Assembly: GCA_947589505.1 (NCBI GenBank)
Contig: CANQCF010000003.1
Span: forward strand, 1 to 57,792
Direction of reading: 5' to 3'
Length of the DNA: 57,792 bases
Source of the DNA: an uncultured Acetatifactor sp.
GTDB lineage: Bacteria; Bacillota; Clostridia; Lachnospirales; Lachnospiraceae
Shown here: piece after piece, positions 52,455 through 57,792 of the stretch
Position numbering within the stretch: the stretch's first letter is position 1
How the letters are laid out: each line of letters begins with the position of its first letter
The notes under the pieces: generated by a model
What the model was told of the DNA's origin: nothing
Database searches by the model: none
What the model saw: only the letters and a program-made list of their open reading frames with translations
Position numbers and translations under genes: made by a program

Positions 52455-53033
52455 TCATTCGTCCGATGCGGCCGAATAATCCTGTTCCAGAATCCCCATC
52501 AGCACGATGTCCCGATATTCCCCATCCAGAAAAACGCTCTCCCGCAGATATGCCTCTCTCCGGAAGCCAGCCTTTTCATAACTCCGGATGGCCCGGGCAT
52601 TGTCGGAAAGGACCCTTAAAAATACTCTGTGCAGCTTTTCCTCTTGGAAACAATAGCGCAGCATAAGCCTTGCGGCCGCCGTGCCGACGCCTCTTCCCCT
52701 GGCGCTTTCTTCTCCGATAAAGATCCCATACTCCGCCTTTTTGTTCTGCCTGTCGATATCCCGGATATAAACGCTTCCCAGGGGATAGTCCGTCTCCAGA
52801 TCACAGATGATGGTCTGCACCACTTTTCCCGTCTCAATCATGCTGCGGATCCAATTCTCATGACCCTGCCTGGTAAAAGGTTCCCGGTAAAGGAAACGGC
52901 TCCGCACCGCCTCCGAGTTGCGCCAGGCCACAATCTTATCCGTATCTCCCCAGTCCATCAGCCGCAGATAGATCCCCGCGTCCCGGTCGCTGTATATCGC
53001 TCTGTTCCACGCATCCGACATTTTTCTGTTCAT
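52455..53033 (-). CDS. GNAT acetyltransferase, PseH/RimL-like
   Basis: About 190 residues. It opens with YLRLMDWGDTDKIVAWRNSEAVR, the form shared by RimL-type and PseH-type enzymes, and has the acetyl-CoA loop ARGRGVGTAAARLML and AIRSYEKAGFRREA. In this setting, between amino-sugar genes, acetylation of a nucleotide-linked 4-amino-4,6-dideoxy sugar is more likely than protein acetylation, but this is context only. The start is uncertain: AAAGGA touches the ATG at 53033 and is 12 nt from the one at 53021. Confidence 0.7.
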   Translation of the reverse strand: MNRKMSDAWNRAIYSDRDAGIYLRLMDWGDTDKIVAWRNSEAVRSRFLYREPFTRQGHENWIRSMIETGKVVQTIICDLETDYPLGSVYIRDIDRQNKKAEYGIFIGEESARGRGVGTAAARLMLRYCFQEEKLHRVFLRVLSDNARAIRSYEKAGFRREAYLRESVFLDGEYRDIVLMGILEQDYSAASDE

Positions 53034-53289
53034 TCCTTTCGCGCATCCAGACACAGACCGCTGCTAAAACCACTTCTGTTATTACACTTCCTGCGCGCCT
53101 GTATCTGTGTATCCCGGGCCCAGGCAGTTCCAAAACCGTTTTTATTTTGCACTTTCCGTACGCAAAGTTTCCGGTTCATCCGGCCATTCAGCCCTGTGGG
53201 ACTTCCGGCAGGAAGAGACGTCCCTGTCCTGCGTTCCTCGTCCCCGTATTCCGCGCTTTACCTTTGTCCCCTCGCCATAACCATATCTC

Positions 53290-54495
53290 TCACTGCCAGA
53301 AACTCACCCCAAAAAGGAGCCTGATGAAAAAGTAGATTCCGCAGTACAGGTGATACCCATATACCAGAAACAGACCCGCCCGGAGAACGCGGGCCGCTTT
53401 TTCCCGCCCGGCGGGAAAGAGTTTCGGCAGGGTAAGCGCCTTCACTGCCGTCACTGTAAAAAGGGCAAACAGACAGAAACTATATCCCCATAAGAAGTTT
53501 CCATCCACCGCGCGGCTCCCTTTCTCCACCAGGCAGAGGGCCTCCAGAAATCCTAGGACTGCCATGGCGATCAGAAAGCGGTAGCGCTTCTCCTCCGGAG
53601 CAAAGACATTTTTCAGCGTGCAGAGGATCACAAGTCCGCAGAACAGAGCGGAACAGACTGCCGCCAGTTTCGGAATATTCGCATGCAGGGAAAAAGTGTA
53701 CCACGGATCAAAGGCAATCCCGTTTCCCGTCTCTTCTCCAAAGAGGACGGAATTCTGCCAGAGGATCACAAGCCCGGAGGGCAGGAGCGCCGAACCGAAC
53801 AACAGGATCCTGCGAAAAGGCAGCTTCCTGTCGGTCAAAAGATCCCACAGCAGGCAGAAACCCATAATCGGCGAAAAAGCCACCAGAAAACTGGGCTTGA
53901 TCCCCGTGGTCAGAATGTTCAGCAGGGCAAATCCCACCCACTGCTTTGCCGTCAGGCCCTCCCGATAAGTCTTCTCCAGAGAGAAGTACATACAAAGCGT
54001 CAGAAGCGCCGCCAGACGCATGCAGATATAGGTGGAATTGTGCCAGATATTGGGGGACTGGTAACTGACATAGCGGAACTCGCCTATAAACGGCACATAA
54101 GCGGGCATGACAAAGTTTAAGGAGAGCGCAAGGAAAAGGGTTCCCGCCCCCTTTTTCCAGCCGCTTAAATTTACCACCAGCTTCTCCGCGGCATACACGG
54201 TGCCCCAGGAACACAGCGCAAGGAGCAGCGCAATGCCCAGGGTCCCCCGAAAGATCCGGTACAATATCCAATAGGCGATGGCGGTAAAGCTGTACATCCA
54301 GCCGTCTTCCACCGCCATGCTGATGTGCAGGGGAAGATCGGACTGAAAGAGGATCTTCTCCGCGGAAAGGTCCGCCATTGACTGCCGGTAATATAAATAA
54401 AAGCAGGCAAGCCCATACGCCGCCGCGCAGATATGCGGCAGAATACGGGCGTGTGGCCATTCCCTGATCCTTTTCCAAAAAGCCTGATTTTCCAT
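53290..54495 (-). CDS. Multi-pass membrane protein, GT-C-like
   Basis: A 401-residue protein with about nine to eleven helices. The first extracytoplasmic loop (ILFQSDLPLHISMAVEDGWMYS) carries acidic residues after helix 1, as in GT-C glycosyltransferases; a second loop has YVSYQSPNIWHNSTY. No precise family is assigned. The start overlaps the glmM stop by 1 bp, so it is in the same operon. The gap after it (53055-53289) shows no gene or clear promoter. Confidence 0.55.
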   Translation of the reverse strand: MENQAFWKRIREWPHARILPHICAAAYGLACFYLYYRQSMADLSAEKILFQSDLPLHISMAVEDGWMYSFTAIAYWILYRIFRGTLGIALLLALCSWGTVYAAEKLVVNLSGWKKGAGTLFLALSLNFVMPAYVPFIGEFRYVSYQSPNIWHNSTYICMRLAALLTLCMYFSLEKTYREGLTAKQWVGFALLNILTTGIKPSFLVAFSPIMGFCLLWDLLTDRKLPFRRILLFGSALLPSGLVILWQNSVLFGEETGNGIAFDPWYTFSLHANIPKLAAVCSALFCGLVILCTLKNVFAPEEKRYRFLIAMAVLGFLEALCLVEKGSRAVDGNFLWGYSFCLFALFTVTAVKALTLPKLFPAGREKAARVLRAGLFLVYGYHLYCGIYFFIRLLFGVSFWQ

Positions 54496-55847
54496 TACGC
54501 CTCGTAACCTTTTTTCCTGATCACATCGATCACCTGGGCGACATATTTTTCACAGGTCTCCATATCCCCTGCCTCCACCATGACGCGGACCAGGGGCTCG
54601 GTACCGCTCTCCCTCACCAGGATCCGGCCGTCGTCTCCCAGGGCCTTTTCCACCGCTTCCACGGCGGCCCTCACATCCGGATCGTCCTGGGCCTTCTTTT
54701 TATCGGTGACACGGATATTCTGCAGCAGCTGAGGGAACTTCTGGAAGGGCGCGCAGAGCTCGCCGAGAGTCGCTTTCTTCTCCAACATGACCTCCATCAT
54801 CTTGATGGCCGTGAGGATCCCGTCGCCGGTGGTGGCGTACTTCTTAAAGATAATATGCCCGGAATTCTCCCCGCCTAAACGATAGCCGTTCTGAACCATA
54901 TTGGCGTACACGTATTTATCGCCCACCGCAGTCTTTTCGTATTCGATCCCCGCCGCGTCGAAAGCCTTATACAGGCCAAAATTCGACATGACTGTAGTGA
55001 CCACTTTGTTTCCGTATAACTCTCCCCGCTCCTTCATATAGGAACCGTAGACATAGAGGATGGCATCCCCGTCCACCAGCCGGCCCTTCTCATCCACGCA
55101 GAGGCATCTGTCCGCGTCGCCGTCAAAGGCAAATCCCACGTCCAGACCGTTCTCCACCACATATTTCTGCAGCCCCTCGATGTGGGTGGAGCCGCAGTCC
55201 GTGTTGATGTTCAGGCCGTCGGGCTTGTTGTTGATCACATAGGTTTTCGCCCCCAGGGCGTCGAACACGCTCTTCGCGATCATCCAGGCACTTCCGTTGG
55301 CGCAGTCCAGGCCAACCTTCTTATCCCGGTAGGAACGGCTGGCCAGGGAGATCAGATAACCGATATAGCGGTTGCGGCCCGCCGCGTAATCCACCGTGCA
55401 GCCGATCTTCTCCCGCTCCGCGTAGGGAATCTCCCCCGTGATCCCGTCCAGGTAATCCTCGATCTTCAGGATCGTTTCCTCGTCCATCTTCTCACCGCCT
55501 GCGTTGATGAGCTTGATGCCGTTGTCATAGTAAGGGTTGTGGCTGGCGGAGATCATGATGCCGCAGTCAAAATCCTCCGTCCGCACCACATAGGACACGC
55601 TGGGTGTAGTCGTCACATGAAGGAGGTAAGCGTCCGCTCCGGAGGCGGTGAGTCCGGCGCCCAGCGCGTATTCAAACATGTAGGAGGAGCGCCTGGTGTC
55701 CTTGCCGATCACTACCCTGCATTTCTCCCCTTCCTGCTCATGGCGGAAATACCACCCCAGAAAACGTCCGATCTGATATGCGTGCTCCGCGGTCAGTCCC
55801 TTGTTTGCCTCGCCCCGGAACCCGTCCGTGCCAAAATATTTTCCCAT
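54495..55847 (-). CDS. glmM: Phosphoglucosamine mutase
   Basis: Makes glucosamine 1-phosphate for UDP-GlcNAc, thus for peptidoglycan and for the PseB substrate. The 450-residue length is typical. Motifs: GKYFGTDGFRGEAN at the N-terminus, catalytic serine loop MISASHNPYYDNGIK, metal loop FDGDADRCL, GEQSGH-type loop seen as GGENSGHIIF, and phosphate loop RESGTEPLVRVMVE. The ATG at 55847 gives the usual family start; one 12 nt upstream is also possible. A palindromic repeat lies in its leader. Confidence 0.93.
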   Translation of the reverse strand: MGKYFGTDGFRGEANKGLTAEHAYQIGRFLGWYFRHEQEGEKCRVVIGKDTRRSSYMFEYALGAGLTASGADAYLLHVTTTPSVSYVVRTEDFDCGIMISASHNPYYDNGIKLINAGGEKMDEETILKIEDYLDGITGEIPYAEREKIGCTVDYAAGRNRYIGYLISLASRSYRDKKVGLDCANGSAWMIAKSVFDALGAKTYVINNKPDGLNINTDCGSTHIEGLQKYVVENGLDVGFAFDGDADRCLCVDEKGRLVDGDAILYVYGSYMKERGELYGNKVVTTVMSNFGLYKAFDAAGIEYEKTAVGDKYVYANMVQNGYRLGGENSGHIIFKKYATTGDGILTAIKMMEVMLEKKATLGELCAPFQKFPQLLQNIRVTDKKKAQDDPDVRAAVEAVEKALGDDGRILVRESGTEPLVRVMVEAGDMETCEKYVAQVIDVIRKKGYEA

Positions 55848-55920
55848 CTCAATATCCATTCCTTTCGCTTCTCTAATGCCGGGAAATTCTCTTGCCTTGC
55901 CGGCCTTATTCTATCTTATG

Positions 55921-55996
55921 CAACAGTTCAGCCAACCGCCGGATTTTAGGAAAAATTGCGCCTCTGCGAATTTTTTTAAGAATCGGCGGCTGAGAA
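55921..55996. repeat. Partial copy of the palindromic element
   Basis: Begins CAACAGTTCAGCC like the 7223-7387 element and contains CCGCCGGATTTTAGGAAAAA, pairing imperfectly with AAGAATCGGCGGCTGA. Only the equivalent of hairpin B is present. It lies in the leader of glmM. Confidence 0.65.
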
Positions 55997-56020
55997 AACT
56001 CCGTTTTATAGGAAAGGGGA

Positions 56021-56042
56021 GCCGTCCGCTCACAGAGACGGC
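56021..56042 (-). terminator. Possible terminator after pseC
   Basis: Minus-strand stem GCCGTC/GACGGC with a 10-nt loop, 19 nt after the stop, followed by TCCCCTTTCC. The T run is weak. Confidence 0.45.
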
Positions 56043-56060
56043 GCTCTGTCCGATGCCTCT

Positions 56061-57254
56061 CTACTTCCGATAATATGCCACAACCTTTTTCACCGCCCGG
56101 ACCACATCCTCCACATCCTCATCGGTGAGGGAATAATACAGCGGAATACTCATGACTTCCATGTAAAATTTCTCCGCATTGGGACAGAGTCCCCTCGGAT
56201 AACCGAGCTTTTCATAGTAGGAATGCCAGTAAACCGGCAGGTAATGCACCTGCGGGCAGGTGTTTTCCGCATAAAGAGCGTCAAAGAACTGTCTTCTGTC
56301 ACAGTTCAGCCTCTCCAGGTTCAGGCGAAGGATATACAGGTGCCTCGTGGTGTCCGACTCCGGAATTTCCTCCTGGACCGTCAATTCCGGCATCTCCCGG
56401 AAAACGGCGTCATACCTGGCCGCGATCTCCTTCCTGCGGGCGGAAAATTTCGAAAGTTTTTTCAGCTGGCTTAAAAGGAGCGCCGCCTGGAAATCCGTCA
56501 TGCGGTAGTTGTATCCCAGCTCCACCTGTTCGTTGTACCACATATCGTCCGTAGGATGAACCATCTGCTCCGGATCCCGGGTAATGCCATGGGTGCGCAG
56601 ACGGACCAGTCTCTTATAAAACGCCTCGTCGCTGGTGACAATGGCGCCGCCCTCCCCGCCGGTGACGGTCTTCACCGGGTGAAAGCTGAAACAGGTCATA
56701 TCCGCAAGGCTTCCCACAGGCTGCCCCTTATATTTTGTGCCGATGGAATGGGCCGCGTCCTCGATCAGGATCAGGTGATGTTCCCTGCAGATCTCCCGGA
56801 TCTCATCCAATTCCACAGCCTGCCCGGTAAAATCCACCGCCACGATCCCTCTTGTGCGGGGCGTGATCTTTCTCCGGATATCCTCCGGATCGATATTGTA
56901 GGTCCGGGGATTGATGTCCGCGAACACCGGCGTCGCTCCGCAGTACCGGACACAGTTTGCGGAAGCCGCAAAAGTAATGGAGCTGACGATAACCTCGTCC
57001 CCCTCCCGGAATCCTGCCGTCATCGCCGCCAGGTGCAGCGCCGCCGTGCCGCTGCTGACCGCTGCGGCATATTTTGCTCCGGAGACCTCACAGAGTTTTT
57101 TCTCCAGTTCAACCACTTTCGGTCCGCAGGTGATCAGATCGCTGGTCAGGGTCTCCACCACCGCCGCCACGTCTTCCTCGTCGATATATTGTCTGCCGTA
57201 ATAGATCGGTTTCTCCCTCACGGGAGTGCCGCCGAAGATCGCCAATGTTTCCAT
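56061..57254 (-). CDS. pseC: UDP-4-amino-4,6-dideoxy-AltNAc-type transaminase (PseC)
   Basis: PLP-dependent DegT/DnrJ-family aminotransferase of 397 residues. Features: YYGRQYIDEEDVAAVVETL near the start, AAVSSGTAALHLAAM, VDFTGQAVELDEI, LIEDAAHSIGTKYKGQPVG, CFSFHPVKTVTGGEGG (PLP Lys in VKT) and LGYNYRMTDFQAALLLSQL, all in the PseC pattern. It acts on the 4-keto product of the upstream PseB, which ends 25 bp before it. The product would be a 4-amino sugar nucleotide for the glycan or for pseudaminic acid. Confidence 0.88.
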   Translation of the reverse strand: METLAIFGGTPVREKPIYYGRQYIDEEDVAAVVETLTSDLITCGPKVVELEKKLCEVSGAKYAAAVSSGTAALHLAAMTAGFREGDEVIVSSITFAASANCVRYCGATPVFADINPRTYNIDPEDIRRKITPRTRGIVAVDFTGQAVELDEIREICREHHLILIEDAAHSIGTKYKGQPVGSLADMTCFSFHPVKTVTGGEGGAIVTSDEAFYKRLVRLRTHGITRDPEQMVHPTDDMWYNEQVELGYNYRMTDFQAALLLSQLKKLSKFSARRKEIAARYDAVFREMPELTVQEEIPESDTTRHLYILRLNLERLNCDRRQFFDALYAENTCPQVHYLPVYWHSYYEKLGYPRGLCPNAEKFYMEVMSIPLYYSLTDEDVEDVVRAVKKVVAYYRK

Positions 57255-57279
57255 AATTTCCTCTCAATGCAGTTCTTAT

Positions 57280-57792
57280 TTATTTCTCCAGGTCCACCGT
57301 TTTCAACAGCTCCCGGATCTGTTCCACGCTAAGCCACTCCGAATTGTTTCCGGAACTGTAGGAAAAGCCCTCCGGAACCTTTTTCCCGCCCTCATGGATG
57401 ATCTGATTGTTGTTCCAGCGCATCTGGGGATATACAATGTAATGGTTTGCATACTCATATGTAGTCAGGGAATCCTCCACGGTCACCATGATCTCATGAA
57501 GTTTCTCACCCTCGCGGATGCCAATCTCCGGCATTTTGCAGCCGGGCAGCATGGCTTGGGCCAGATCGTCCACCTTAAAGGAGGGCAGCTTGGAGATAAA
57601 GGTCTCTCCTCCCCGGGAATCCGCCAGCGCCTTAATCACCAGTTCCACGCCCTGCGGGAGGCTGATCCAGAAACGGGTCATCCGGTGGTCTGTGATCGGC
57701 AGCTCAGTCCCTCCATTTTTAATGATATTATGAAAGAACGGGATCACGGAACCCCTGCTGCCCGCCACATTTCCGTAGCGCACAATGGAAAA
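57280..57792 (-). CDS. pseB: UDP-GlcNAc 4,6-dehydratase (inverting) PseB, C-terminal part
   Basis: Only the last 170 residues are in the window; the frame is open to the right edge (FSIVRYGNVAGSRGS). RYGNVAGSRGSVIPFF, TDHRMTRFWISLPQGVE and PEIGIREGEKLHEIMVT are PseB/FlaA1/CapD-type signatures of the short-chain dehydratase family. It makes the 4-keto-6-deoxy sugar nucleotide that PseC aminates. The gene lies 25 bp upstream of pseC and must start beyond 57792. Confidence 0.88.
   Translation of the reverse strand, partial: FSIVRYGNVAGSRGSVIPFFHNIIKNGGTELPITDHRMTRFWISLPQGVELVIKALADSRGGETFISKLPSFKVDDLAQAMLPGCKMPEIGIREGEKLHEIMVTVEDSLTTYEYANHYIVYPQMRWNNNQIIHEGGKKVPEGFSYSSGNNSEWLSVEQIRELLKTVDLEK

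Noticed and set aside
53055-53289. Search for a promoter or small gene in the gap before the GNAT gene
   Set aside because: No paired -35/-10 with correct spacing and no small frame with a ribosome binding site could be supported.
52455-57792. Complete pseudaminic acid pathway
   Set aside because: Only PseB and PseC, and possibly a PseH-like enzyme, are visible; synthase, hydrolase and CMP-transferase are missing from the window.
1-57792. tRNA, rRNA, integrase or transposase genes
   Set aside because: None recognised on either strand by eye; a covariance or profile search would be the decisive test.

Overview
The window looks like a chromosomal segment of a GC-rich Lachnospiraceae-type bacterium (Bacillota, Clostridia). 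The grounds are Gram-positive wall genes (LytR-CpsA-Psr ligase, two GH25 muramidases), AGGAGG-type ribosome binding sites, sigma-A promoters, and the clostridial style of a rhamnose-type surface polysaccharide locus. The genus is not determined. Almost all genes from 5.6 kb onward are on the minus strand.

Region 1 (1-5.4 kb) is AT-rich and accessory. It holds a plus-strand pair (HTH-methyltransferase fusion and HAD hydrolase), a truncated PHP phosphoesterase, a PNPOx-family protein, an ankyrin protein, a small membrane protein, a MATE-transporter remnant and a LytTR regulator/DUF3021 pair. Composition changes sharply near 5.4 kb. Region 2 (5.6-9.0 kb) holds an unusual long ClpX and a membrane-anchored HtrA protease, separated by a large double-hairpin repeat.

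Region 3 (9.1-39.5 kb) is one half of a large surface-glycan locus. It has a polyprenyl-phosphate sugar-1-P transferase, an LCP ligase, several family-2 glycosyltransferases, a phosphoglucomutase, an MBOAT/SGNH O-acetylation pair, and a methyltransferase-kinase fusion next to a Wzt ATPase with a C-terminal carbohydrate-binding-type domain. It also has the Wzm permease, RmlA, RmlB and RmlC, and two GH25 proteins, one of 1200 residues with acidic repeats.

Region 4 (39.7-57.8 kb) continues the theme. It has membrane-anchored SGNH proteins, a YgjP-type metalloprotease, multi-pass proteins of GT-C type, WecE, two GtrB-like transferases, a GtrII protein, a PglK-like ABC flippase and a GNAT. It ends with GlmM, PseC and a PseB cut by the window edge.

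Working model (inference): RmlABC supply a dTDP-6-deoxyhexose backbone donor; WecE and PseB/PseC supply amino-sugar donors; GmlM and phosphoglucomutase supply hexose phosphates. The main polymer is started by the WbaP-like enzyme, extended by GT2 enzymes in the cytoplasm, possibly end-capped by the methyltransferase-kinase, recognised by the Wzt C-terminal domain, exported by Wzm/Wzt, decorated outside by GT-C and acyl-transfer enzymes, and attached to peptidoglycan by LCP. A second route (GtrB, GtrII, PglK-like flippase) would add side groups. Three promoters share 11-bp-phased TTAAG-type repeat arrays, suggesting common control by an OmpR-type response regulator. The strongest candidate for an under-described system is the WbdD-like capping plus Wzt recognition pair in a Gram-positive setting.
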